Assembly: GCA_049999805.1 (NCBI GenBank)
Contig: JBNGIO010002025.1
Location: forward strand, 1 to 21,869
Origin: Folioceros fuciformis
Lineage: Eukaryota; Anthocerotophyta; Anthocerotopsida; Anthocerotales
Direction of reading: 5' to 3'
Length of the DNA stretch: 21,869 nt
The notes beneath the pieces are model-generated. The model saw nothing but the letters and a program-made list of their open reading frames with translations. It was not told where the DNA came from and ran no database searches. The position numbers and the translations under genes are program-made. Shown piece after piece: positions 1 through 9,388 of this stretch. How positions within the stretch are numbered: position 1 is the first letter of the stretch; each line of letters starts with the position of its first letter.

Positions 1-401
1 GTTAGGAACTAGCTTCGATCCTAGAGCCCGTTCTTGGTAAGAGCCCGTACTTGTTACGAGGTAGTTTTGGTCCTGGAGTCAGGTTTCTTGATACTTCGTA
101 GAGGTAGCTTTAATTTTAGGCTCTCATTCCACACTATTTTCATCGTACTCGTTAGGTACTGCTTAGACTCGCTGATTATAAAACAATTCGTATCTACATG
201 ACATGGAAGTAAATATGTATATCAACAAACGGCTGCTCTGGAAGAGAGGCAAACGCATTTGCCCAGGAGGGAAAAAAACGTGGGTGCAAAGCTGAAAGGT
301 CAGGCAGCGAATTGCGTGCAACAGGTAGCGGACAAGCGTGTGCTTTCCGAGGAAAGTGAAGTGAGTCCTTTCTCCAGGCAGTTGATGACTGGTATGTACA
401 G
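1..401. other. 3' flank of the LEA gene, no gene seen
   Basis: This stretch lies downstream of the stop codon of the minus-strand LEA gene. I see no convincing coding exon on either strand; the open frames lack recognisable protein features. It starts with a short imperfect tandem repeat (listed separately) and becomes AT-richer around 120-200, where the LEA transcript may end. The window edge prevents saying what lies further left. Confidence 0.5.
23..56. repeat. Imperfect 17-bp tandem duplication
   Basis: Two adjacent 17-bp units (23-39 and 40-56) both begin AGAGCCCGT and differ at two positions. It is a small local duplication without obvious function. Confidence 0.7.
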
Positions 402-1693
402 TTAGCCGACAGTGGATTCCACTCCCGCATCTGGGAACTTCTCATGCGCTTTGGGTACATTCTCCTCATACGGAAGATCCCCAAGGTCGGCATTGTGCAG
501 CAGGGGAGCTCTCTCTTCCTGGACGCCACCAGATTTGGTCTGCCCTACATCTGCGTTCTCATCAAAGCACACAGACTACAGTCAGGAATGGCCACTCGGT
601 GCTCTTCACGGGAGCATTGTATTTCCGTGGCAACAGCTCACCGGTTGGGTGTTCGACAGGAAGGTCGGGTGCGGGTGCTGAGTCGTCTTCGCCAGAAACG
701 CTCCTACCTGGCTGTCTTTCCACACTGAACGTCCTTGCATCACCGCGGAGCCCGTGGACTTGGGTTGCACTGAGCAGTCCCGCTCGCTCGTTCAGGTCGG
801 CAGCAGCTTGCATCGACGCAGCGACTCCCCCGGGCACAATCTGGCCATAGCCGCCCCGAAGCTCGGCTTCCCGGATTTTGGCGGCGTCGTCCTGCGTGAC
901 TACCTTGTCCGCGTATAACTGCACGGTGGCGTCCTGGTTGGCATGGGCGGCACACAATGCCGCCTGTCAGAAGACGGCTTCCTGCCCATTTGGATCAGCA
1001 GAGAAAGGGGAAGGGAGTCCGAGGCTTACAACGAGCACATCGCCGAGGGTGGCGGGCTCCTCCGTGTCCTCCCGCAGGTTGAGCTCCGCCGCGGACTGCG
1101 CCGTGGCGGCCAGCCCTCCATGCGGCACGGCGGGCAGCCCCGTGGCCCGGACCTCCGCGCTCTGGATGGCGCGCGCGTCCTGCAGCTGCACAGGCCGGTC
1201 TACTGCCCCGACTGCCGCAGCCTCCAGCGCCTGTTCGTCAAGCACGGATTGGATCCCTCCTCTTTCACGGCAAGGCAAGAGCAAGAATTGTGGGCGGTAA
1301 TCCGGCACTCACCTCTCCGATGGTGATGGCCTCGGAGGCGGCGATGTCGGTCCGGGTGGGCAAGGGACATGCCGTCTGCACCACCGGCTGCCCAGCAAGG
1401 TACTCCGTCTCCAGCAAGGCCCCCGGCAGCACCGTCTCCACCACCGTGACCCCGGTCTCCGCTACGGGCGAGTGCGCGTCCTTGGCCACCAACCCCAGCT
1501 GCACGTTCCGGGCGGCGGCCGCTTGCATCGCAGACGCGGCCCCGTGTTTCTGCGTCTTCCCCGTGGCCAACGCCTCAGCACTCTGCATCAGGGCTGCATC
1601 CTCCGGCGTCACTGCCTGCTCCGCGATGGCCCCTGGAGCGTCCACGAACACATCCCCGTAGGTGACGGGCCGCTGCGCCTGCTCCTGGCTCAT
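402..1693 (-). CDS. Late embryogenesis abundant protein, SMP (seed maturation protein) family, three SMP domains
   Basis: Four exons on the minus strand: 1693-1313, 1230-1030, 963-642 and 550-402, giving about 350 aa. Introns are 82, 66 and 91 bp; the first two junctions are in phase 0 and the third in phase 1, all with GT and AG ends. Three SMP repeats are visible at about residues 8-68, 117-178 and 186-254. Each carries the family pattern of a DAxxIQxAE-like helix, a P/HGGxAAxxQxAA segment and N at the end. The junction of exons 1 and 2 restores the family motif ITIGEALEA. SMP-type LEA proteins are hydrophilic, Ala-rich and accumulate during desiccation or embryo maturation; biochemical activity is not established. 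The last exon encodes a charged 49-residue tail and is the least certain part: without the third intron exon 3 would run to a TGA at 562. An alternative donor for that intron (GTAGGA, near 687) keeps the same phase. Confidence 0.88.
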
Positions 1694-1830
1694 CTTTGCC
1701 CCACTATCGACACCAACAAGACTCGGTGCTGCTGCTTCCTCCTGAATGCCTCCAACTGGTAGTCTGACAACTGCTCTCCGATCAAGGTCGATGGCGTCTC
1801 AAGCTGATGCTTCGGAGAGTGGAGAGGGGG

Positions 1831-1841
1831 CAGTATATGTA
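1831..1841 (-). promoter_or_regulatory. TATA-like element of the LEA gene
   Basis: Read on the minus strand the sequence is TACATATACTG, about 140 bp upstream of the LEA ATG. It is an AT stretch in otherwise GC-rich DNA and is the best TATA candidate; spacing to the ABRE-like box upstream is about 55 bp. This is inference from position. Confidence 0.35.
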
Positions 1842-1896
1842 ATTACGGTAGCCAGGAAGGACGGCCACACGCGGCGCACATCCAGAGAGCCTTCGG

Positions 1897-1903
1897 GACA
1901 CGT
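1897..1903 (-). promoter_or_regulatory. ABRE-like box (ACGTGTC) upstream of the LEA gene
   Basis: On the minus strand the sequence reads ACGTGTC, an ABA-responsive element variant bound by bZIP factors in plants. It lies about 205 bp upstream of the LEA start codon. A second site at 1866-1875 reads CCGCGTGTGG on the minus strand and resembles the CE3 coupling element that often accompanies an ABRE. Together they fit ABA or drought control, the usual regulation of SMP-type LEA genes. Confidence 0.5.
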
Positions 1904-2723
1904 AGCAATGCGCAGGTGGCGTCCTGCTATTGTGGCTTGCAAGATCGCATTAACTGGCCCGGTTCCAGGATTTGATTGGGCCAAGTTAATGCGCCACCCG
2001 CCCAGGCCTCCTCGTCTGGTCGCAAGGTAGACAACATATATGAACATATTCCAGTGAGATGGCACTGGCGATGGCGATGCACGGTGCGCAGTTGAGGATG
2101 TGAGGAGGCACTCGACTTTCTGGACGCAGTGAACGGAGATTGAATGTTTCTTATGATATTAGTACGTACATGTCAGTCGCCGGTTTACTGGTGGCCACCA
2201 TGACTCATGTATGAGAAGCAACGTATTTATCCTCAGGTGATTCTGGGATCATATCCGAGGTGCTCGTCCCACCAATGTCATTTGCCATGTGGCCTGGTTG
2301 GGCATGTGAGTCGCCTCGAGGGTCGGAAAGATCGACGGACCAACGTGCCTGCATTGATCAACGGGCTGGCACAGAGTAGTAGTACACAGGATGATCTTTT
2401 CAGAGCGCGGGACTTCGTACAGCGCACCATTTGACTTAGCCAATTCTGCAGTAGGGTTCGTTTCCTATCGGTTGCCGGATTGATGACCTGACGCAAGAAA
2501 AGCTACAACAGTCAATATCACTCAGAGTGAGAGTCTTATACGAATGATTGAACTGACAGGCGTAAGTAGTTGTTTACACCAAGTCTGTGTGTGTCTGTTC
2601 GCTGCAGTCACTCGACAGGAGGAGCATACAAAGGGCGCAGGAATCTGGGAGACGGGTGTTGAAGCAGCCTTGAATTTGTTGCTAAGATGGAGGGAAGCAG
2701 CGTGAGCAGGGCTGGTGGATGGG

Positions 2724-4540
2724 TCATTTCACCTCTGGTCCGGGGTCGTTCACTATGCTGTTCACCACATGAAGAACCTTGTCCACATCCACTGTGAGCG
2801 TGGTGTTCTTCCCTCCGGGACTGTAGAAGAGGTGGTATCCGAAGTTGAGAACCCCGGCCAGGTTCTCGTAACAGCTGTTGGAGAAGTTGGTGGGGCGGAC
2901 CTCTATCACAGACGAGCCGTAAGGCATGAACACCATGTTGGACAGTCCAGCGCCGTGGGGGGAGATGTATACCACGGCCTTGGAGAACAGAGCTTGGATA
3001 TCCTTGAACATTTGCTTCCTCTTCATGTTGTCTTTGTAGTGGAAGAGCTTAACCCTGGCCACCCCATAGGTCTGGGTCAAGCTCTCCACGAGGGACACAG
3101 TCTCGTTCACTCTCCGGGTGGTGTCCCTGTATCCCACCACTATCAGCCAGTCAGGCACACGCTCGAACACGATCCGGTTGTCGTTCTCCAGGTGCAGGTA
3201 CTCCTGCCTGATCTTCTCCCATCCCACAGGGGAGCTCTGGCCGCAGGGCTGGCTGACTGCTGTGATCAAGGTGTTAGCGTACGCCAGATCTTGCTGCCCA
3301 TCCATGTAGTGGACATTGAACTCGTCCAAAGATTCCAGTCCCAGAACCTGCAAAACGTATCGGTAGTGGTCGTCGTTGCGGGACACCAAAACTGGAATCC
3401 CCGGCATGCTGCGGAGGATGGGCAGCAGCACAGCCCACTTGGGCACCGACTCTACCAGCGCATGGTAGTAGTTGTAGAGCCCCATGGTGAGGCTGACAGC
3501 CACATCAAACCGTACAAGATTAGTGACTCCACTGGTGAACAGTGGGTTGCTGAAGTGCTCCCCGCACCCGCCCTTGAGATACATGTTGTGAGCGTCGAAG
3601 ATCTGCGCGTGGTAGTTGGTGTAGACGTTGGACATGACCGCGACAGCCCCGAAGTACTCCCCATAAATGAGCAGGGTGCGAGCAACATGATCGCCCCCCA
3701 GCAAATGCTCCGGGATAGACCTCGGAAACGGCCCCTGCGAGTTGAGGCACACAGCCGCCAGCCCGTGCACCGTCTTCCCACATTGCCAGAAATCCGGGCA
3801 CTCCAGTTTCCAGCCCCTCCCCGGTCGGATCTCCAGCGCAGTCGGCCCCGCTCCAGAGCACAAGTTAGGCAAATTGTGGAAGGCCCGGGTGTTGAGGTCG
3901 TAGAGGGCGTGGAAGGTGAGGTTGTTCGGCAGAGCCTCCAGTTCCTCCTTCACGTGGTACTTTCCTCGAAGGCTGCGCTGCGCAACGGGCCCAACTCTTG
4001 GACCTGCACCAAAGATTGTCATTAGACATGCTGGTCCCTCTATTACCATTGCGGTTGACACTGCTGCTGGCAATGCCCAACAACCGTGAGCTTCGCTCAA
4101 GAGAGTTCATCGCACTCACCTCGGCCCGCATCAATGCCGACTGGTCTTTCGAAGCCACTCACAACGGTGTTGAGGAAATTGAGGCCGACGCTCCCACCTT
4201 CCACCGGCGCCTCTTCCCGACGGGCGACTCCGTCGCGGTGTCGCTCCGCTCGGAGCAGGTTCCCGTGGGGCCAGGCGAAGGAGAGCTCCTGGCTGTCGAG
4301 GAAGGCGGCCTTGGTCAGCCCCGCGTGGTACAGGCCGTCAGGCCGCAGCTGCAGCCGGCAGAGCGCGCGGCGGTAGGGCGAGAAGAGGGAGTACGAGTTC
4401 GAGTCCTCGCTGTCCCCCTCCCACGTCCCATCCCAGGTGCACGACAGCAGGTGCACGCAGAGGTGGGTGGTGGCCACGAAGAGCACCAGCAGGCAGAAGC
4501 GCAGGAACATCCTCCACCAAAGGCCCGGGCTTCTCGTCAT
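2724..4540 (-). CDS. Glycosyltransferase family 61 (DUF563) type II membrane protein
   Basis: Two exons on the minus strand, 4540-4120 and 4003-2724, joined across a 116-bp intron (GTGAGT donor, TGCAG acceptor, phase 1), give about 566 aa. Residues 9-30 form one hydrophobic segment after a short basic N-terminus, the layout of a Golgi type II anchor, followed by a stem. The catalytic region carries the GT61 hallmarks: NYYHALVE near residue 320 and SPHGAGLSNMVFMPYGSSVIEVRP-type sequence starting near 488, with the HGA motif at about 490. Plant GT61 enzymes transfer xylose or arabinose in N-glycan or xylan synthesis; vertebrate relatives include EOGT. The acceptor and sugar donor cannot be told from sequence alone. 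The ATG chosen at 4540 directly precedes the anchor. There is no sign of truncation. Confidence 0.88.
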
Positions 4541-6475
4541 GGCCTCTGATCCCCTCCCTCCTCAGCGCAGGTGCCAGCAGCTCCCGACATTGCGCAATGC
4601 AATGCCATGCGATGCAATGCAGGATGCAAGCCAGCTGGTAGGATGCAACCCTGAGCAGCAGCCCCTGCGTAGAAGCAGAAGAGGAAGTAGAAGTGCAGCC
4701 TCTCTGCTCACCCCGCTGAATCGGACAGCACGGAGCATATGAGGCGGAAGGACAACGACCCACAAGCGCCGAGGCACCACCAACCTCCGTGCAGGCCGCT
4801 GGTACGGCAGATCGAGGGTGCTGCAGCAGCGGACAGCTTCGGCGGTTGATTACGTCTAGCAGCACCTGGAGTGGCGTAGCGTGCGCTGCCTCTAGACTGC
4901 TTCCTCTCTTCCGGGCTTACTGTCAAGGCGAGCCCAGAGGAGATGGGAAAGGTGGTCATGGAGGGGGCAGTTGGGCGACTCCCAATCGCGGGCTCAATAA
5001 TCGGGGCGAGGGCAAGAGCGCGATACCCGCTGCTTCGACTCCATGCTGGCTGACTTGATCAGCAGGGCCCAAACGGGCGGGGGCGAGCCTGGCGAGAACG
5101 TGAAAGAGAACTGGAACCAAGGCAGAGGCTTAACAGTTTTCGGGACACTGGGCAGCCCGCACACACTTTGCACGAGTGACACGGGACAACGCTCCGGACA
5201 AGGACGACAAGCCAATTGTCCTCTCCCATAAGTTATGGCAATTGTCGGGACTCTGGGCTCTCGCAGTGCATGTTAGGGGCCCGCCTCTGGGATACGGACT
5301 CTGGGACCAGAACCAGCACATACTGCCGATGGGCCCTCTCTCACAGAGTCACAGGCTGCTCCGCCCCATTTATGCATCCGTCCTCCTACGCTCCCCACCC
5401 TCCCTTTCTCCAACAAAGCTCTCTGACTCTCCATCAATGCGGTTTCAACACCCCTCTTTTCAACATCCGTGTTTTTGCAGTGTTTTATGGACTACGGAGA
5501 GATGGATAAACCAGTCTACTGTACAGTCCTGCACTACAGCGGTGGCATGGAGCACTGTACAGCCTTTGGACGGACTAGGCAGTCCTTGGACTCTGTAAAC
5601 ACCTAGGCTCCACACCCTAACCAATTTCACCATTACTCCTCCCACCTCACCTTCTTCTTGATGAACCACGTTGCTGTCGGATAATGCCTCTTCAAATCCC
5701 TTTGTCTCCAAGGCAAGGAGACAAAATAAGGAACTGGTACCTCTTCCAAACTCCCTCCAAAAGCAATCAGTACATGAATACTTGGGATATCTTCGGTGGC
5801 CATTACTCCTTCCCCTTCCCTTGATCTCTTGAAGACGATTTCAAAACCACACCATTAGTCCAACACGGGCCAGCGAATGATAAGTACATGCATTTTATGC
5901 TACCATGAAATTTAATCTCCTCTTTGGTACTTCTACCCTGTTAAAGGATATGAGCTCATTCTAGCTTTTGGAATGTTTAACTTGAGCCACTACAGATCGG
6001 ACCCACTACATCATTCTCCAGATTAGGAAAATCTGTACTTACCGTCAAAGCTCTTTACAGCATTGCCCATATCCCACGTTGGAAGATACTTGGTCCAACA
6101 TCCACTGCAAAGCAATATAAGGTCTTGATAAAGTGAAGGTAAATAATAGAATTAAAAGAAGACCTCTAGAAAGATCCAACTCAGCCTTCTCGGCTCTTGA
6201 AAGAGAGATACCAACGAGATGCTATTAAATACCAAAGAATATTACTAGCATCTTGTTACAGGTATACATTAAACTATGTACACATGTAGGTGTGCATGCA
6301 CCCTCGATTGTTTAAGGTTGTTGAGAGAGATCAGGGTTTGAAACTAATTGCTTACCGGCGTAGGTTAGGAAGTATTCCTTTGTGCTTCGCCTCCGTCTTC
6401 GAATTTGGTTGTTGCTACTGGAAGTGTGTATCAACAAGTCCAGCTACTCTACATGCATCACCTGCGCACCTGGTG
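4541..6475. other. 1.9 kb intergenic region between divergent GT61 and PHP genes
   Basis: The region separates a minus-strand gene from a plus-strand gene, so both promoters should lie here. The left part is moderately GC-rich. From about 5700 to 6280 it becomes AT-richer and has no long open frame. The open frame at 5176-5598 on plus and its neighbours have no domain or composition that suggests a protein. A frame open from 6290 runs into the PHP coding sequence and is discussed there. No transposon protein or RNA gene was recognised. Confidence 0.45.
4596..4620. repeat. Pentamer repeat (NATGC)5 in the GT61 5' leader
   Basis: Five tandem five-base units of the form NATGC (A, A, C, G, A in the first position) lie about 56-80 bp upstream of the GT61 ATG; a further ATGC follows after a short gap. 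On the minus strand the units read GCATN, so the leader contains GCATG and GCATT cores but no extra ATG series is implied on that strand beyond those seen. Confidence 0.65.
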
Positions 6476-8105
6476 ATGGGATCGAGTGCGAAAGGGAAAA
6501 AGGCGTCCCGAGGAGCTGCAGCCCGTTCCAAGAGGGAGTCCCAAGCCATCGGTGATCTCGTAGCTTGGGTTTCCGTACCACTCTCTTCGACTGCCGCTGA
6601 TTCCAACCTCCTTGGCAAGGCTAGGCCTGGGCCTGCCTCGGCTCCGCTTTTCGATCTGCACACGCACAGCACGTTCAGCGATGGCAGACTGACGCCATCT
6701 GAGCTTGTTGCCAGAGCTCATGCAACTGGGGTCGGTACACGACAGTGCAATCTCCATGCTTCATATTTGTGGGGATGTTGGTGGTCTTGAGTGTTGTGGT
6801 TTGGCCTCACCGATGTTGGGTTGTTGCGCAGGTGCAGGTACTAGCTCTCACTGACCATGACACCATGGCAGGGGTGCCAGTTGCCATGGAAGCTGGTCTG
6901 AAGCTTGGCGTGCGGGTGATACCCGGTGTGGAGATCAGCGGGCTACACCAGGGAAGGTGAGCTGCTTTCTGGTTCAGGCAGGCGGGGAGTAGTGAGATCG
7001 TCATAGCCGGCTTCTGAGTTTCATTGGCGCTTGTTTCAGTGAGCCTGTGCACATTCTAGCTTATTATGGACCTTGTGGCCCTGCAAAGGTTACTGAACTC
7101 AATGCGGTGTTACATGGAATTCGGGAAGGACGATTTCTTCGGGCGCAGTCCATGGTGCAAAAGCTTCGAGCATTAGGAAAGGAAATTGGATGGGAGCGTG
7201 TACTGGCTATTGCTGGGGAGGGAGTTGCACCGGGACGGGTGCATGTGGCTAGGGCACTGGTAGACGCAGGGCATGTTGCCACTGAGCAAGAGGCTTTTGT
7301 CACTTATCTCCATGATGGTGGTCCTGCATACGCCGAGTAAGTAGGGGCTCTTCATGGCTTTATGCTGCAACACCAGATGCCACATTTTTACCCCTCTCCT
7401 GCTCTTTTTGCCTTCAGGGGTGCCGAGCCTCCTGCGAATGAGGTTGTTCGGCTCATTCGTTGCACCGGAGGGGTGGCAGTGCTAGCACATCCATGGTCCC
7501 TTAAGAACAGTTTTGCGGTTATTCGAAGCCTGAAGTCAGCGGGGCTTCATGGGATGGAAGTGTACAGAGGAAGTGGTAAGGCTCCTGCCGAGTCTTGTGC
7601 TGCCATCGGTCGTTTTTTCCGGGCTAATGTTCCTGTTGCCCTGCCCTGCTGACTGCCTCGTCCTTTTCCTGACTGAGGTCGCTCTGATGGCTTCGGAGCC
7701 TTGTGTGAAGCCTACGAGTTGTTCAAGTTGGGGGGTTCGGATTTTCACGGGAGAGGTGATCCCAATGAGACACAGCTAGGTGGTGTGTCTCTTCCTGCAC
7801 TAGTACTCCAGAGGTTTCTCAAGACAGCAGAGCCTATTTGGAGAGCCGCATTGAAGGACATCTTACATGACTTTGCAGATGACAGTAAAGAAGCATCTGC
7901 AGTAGAGCTGGCCAAATCAGTATCATCATTTGCAGAGTTCGATGGAGTGAAAACAACAGCTTTAAGGAATGCTGCTGGGTCCAGATTGCGGGTGTCTCCC
8001 TGGTTGACAGGAAAGGAACTCACGTGGGTTCAGGAAGAAGCAGCTTTGCTTCAGCTCCTTGCAGATACTGGACATGAAAACCCCTCAGGTACACAGAACC
8101 AGTAG
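6476..8105 (+). CDS. PHP-domain phosphoesterase (plant homologue of bacterial nucleoside 3',5'-bisphosphate phosphatases)
   Basis: Five exons: 6476-6730, 6832-6956, 7040-7336, 7418-7575 and 7678-8105, giving about 420 aa. All introns have GT and AG ends and are about 80-102 bp. The metal-binding PHP motifs appear in order: LHTHSTFSDG at 61-70, TDHDTMAG at 92-99, IPGVEIS at 115-121, PVHILAYYG from about 129, VLAHPW at 247-252 and GGSDFHGRG at 297-305. PHP proteins hydrolyse phosphate esters; this subgroup resembles plant proteins related to bacterial 5'-3' exoribonuclease or pAp-phosphatase enzymes, but the substrate is inferred. The N-terminus is Lys/Arg/Ser-rich like plant relatives. An ATG at 6290 is in frame with no stop between and would add 62 residues; I prefer 6476 because that extension looks non-coding. 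A 30-bp tandem repeat follows about 230 bp downstream. Confidence 0.88.
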
Positions 8106-8891
8106 TAGGACCAACTTGGTCGTATGCACGAATTTCGGGCGAACTTACATTTGAAGGCTTCTTTTGCTGGGTCTGCACTGTGAATGGTCGCCCCATTTGC
8201 GGTTGATCAGACTGTGATGTCCGATTGAACTTCTAATTTGCAATAGGCGCTCGAGAACCTCGAGGTCACGTTCCGCAAAATCTCCTATCCTTCCCTTAGT
8301 AGAAGGAACCCGCTACAGCCGGACCGAAGCTTTCACTTGTTTCATCCAACCTGATCACTAGCTTGTGTGTTTGTTCCGTCCTGATCACTAGTGTGTGTAT
8401 TTGTTCCATCCTGATCACAAGTGTGTTTATTTGTTCCATCCTGATCACTAGTGTGTTGCTTTCCCAGTGTGTACAACGTCGGACAGCACTACTGCAGGCT
8501 TAAGCATCTATGTGAGACATAGAAATATAAAAGAATCTGACAACAGACTGCGGCTCTGCAAGTGGGGATAGAACCGACAGCTCAAGGTGGCTTCAAATAA
8601 TACCTGGTCTGCATTCCGTAAGAAAATGAAGCATTTACAATTGCATTGCAGCTGCCACTGCAGATTCCTCTCACAGCCCTCTTCTTTCCGTTCAAATCGT
8701 CTGCTTGTGGCATTTGGCTCAGCATGTACCCTCAATGACAGACTTTGATCCACAGCGTCAGGCAATCCAGAACGCAGACGGGGACAAATGGAACCACATT
8801 TCCTAAGGAGTGCTAAAGTACTAGCCAGCTACTGAACTCTGAAAATCACCCCGTCAGTCCCAAATTTGAGACATGGTGCATTCCAAAACAC
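8106..8891. other. Intergenic between convergent PHP and 100-aa genes
   Basis: These 786 bp hold the 3' flanks of two convergent genes and the 30-bp repeat. At 8250-8264 CTCGAG occurs twice around AAC, giving a short potential hairpin. The frame open at 8508-8765 on minus has no recognisable protein features. No other gene was seen. Confidence 0.5.
8337..8460. repeat. 30-bp tandem repeat, three exact-period copies plus a diverged one
   Basis: Units 8371-8400, 8401-8430 and 8431-8460 each begin TTGTTCC and contain CCTGATCAC; an older copy at 8337-8370 has small insertions. The shared core TGATCACTAG includes the palindrome TGATCA. It lies 230 bp after the PHP stop codon and may fall in its 3' UTR. 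Confidence 0.9.
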
Positions 8892-9194
8892 CTACTTCCT
8901 CTTCTTGGGCACGGGAAACTTGTCTTCCTTGCATGCCTCCCCTCTTGCTGTCGACTTGACGTCTTCTGCCTCATCCGCAGGGGTGCCGTGGCGAATGAAG
9001 TAGCTCGCAAACTCCTCCATGCATTGTTCCTTCAGCTCCAACAAACCATCAGACAGCTGCCTCGGGCTTGACACGCTTTTTGAAAATGCTTCATCCATGC
9101 CTAGAGTGACAGTCACGCTAGCGACAGGACGATCCATGGCCTCTCGATATGCTTCGCGCGAAGTCGCCTCCTTAACAACAAGAGTACGAAACAT
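8892..9194 (-). CDS. Conserved-looking small protein, 100 aa, unidentified
   Basis: One exon from the ATG at 9194-9192 to TAG at 8892-8894. The first ATG was chosen; the codon before it is GTG. I do not recognise the family. Visible features are a beta-like segment ASVTVTLGMD (about 25-34), an amphipathic helix LSDGLLELKEQCMEEFASYF (about 47-66), an acidic stretch DEAEDV, and a basic tail VPKKRK that could be a nuclear localisation signal. The order of strand, helix and disordered charged tail is loosely like the small KEOPS subunit Gon7, but this is only an architectural resemblance. Neighbourhood: it is divergent from the proteasome alpha1 gene, 194 bp away, so the two probably share a promoter region. 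Codon use and frame length argue that it is real. Confidence 0.65.
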   Translation of the reverse strand: MFRTLVVKEATSREAYREAMDRPVASVTVTLGMDEAFSKSVSSPRQLSDGLLELKEQCMEEFASYFIRHGTPADEAEDVKSTARGEACKEDKFPVPKKRK

Positions 9195-9388
9195 CACAGG
9201 TCGAACGGGCTAACTTAAATTCTAACTGTTAGGGTTGAGGTACTTGTTACGGTAACGGGTGGGAGTTAGGACAAAAACTTGCGGGTTCTGGTTCGGCTAG
9301 AACACTTTTGCCACTGGGGTGCACGCTGCTGTTTGGCTTGGTCTGCTTCTTATTCCAGCTCCGCACTCACAGGTACCTAGCACACATC
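9195..9388. promoter_or_regulatory. Short divergent promoter region between the 100-aa gene and PAA
   Basis: Only 194 bp separate the two start codons, so leaders and core promoters of both genes must fit here. The sequence contains GTTAGGGTTG at 9227-9236 (minus strand AACCCTAAC), which resembles the telo-box found in promoters of many plant housekeeping genes. No clear TATA box is visible. That the genes are co-regulated is inference. Confidence 0.5.

Larger units (their letters stand above)
1694..2723. other. Intergenic: LEA promoter plus GT61 3' flank
   Basis: About 1 kb between two minus-strand genes. The part next to the LEA gene holds the ABRE-like and TATA-like sites. The part next to the glycosyltransferase should contain its 3' UTR. 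Short open frames exist at 1746-2030 and 2207-2434 but show no protein-like composition or family motif, so I do not call genes. Confidence 0.5.

Noticed and set aside
2715-4025. 436-codon open frame on plus
   Set aside because: It is the antisense shadow of the GT61 coding exon, whose frame has clear family motifs.
5176-5598. Plus ORF of 140 codons in the GT61-PHP gap
   Set aside because: No motif, biased composition or splice continuity; treated as chance.
5630-6130. Possible remnant of an LTR-retrotransposon polyprotein
   Set aside because: A few residues recalled pol C-termini, but no catalytic motif or LTR could be found.
9308-9388. Upstream ATG extending PAA by 27 residues
   Set aside because: The family starts at [12 protein letters not shown]; the extension is hydrophobic and unlike any proteasome N-terminus.
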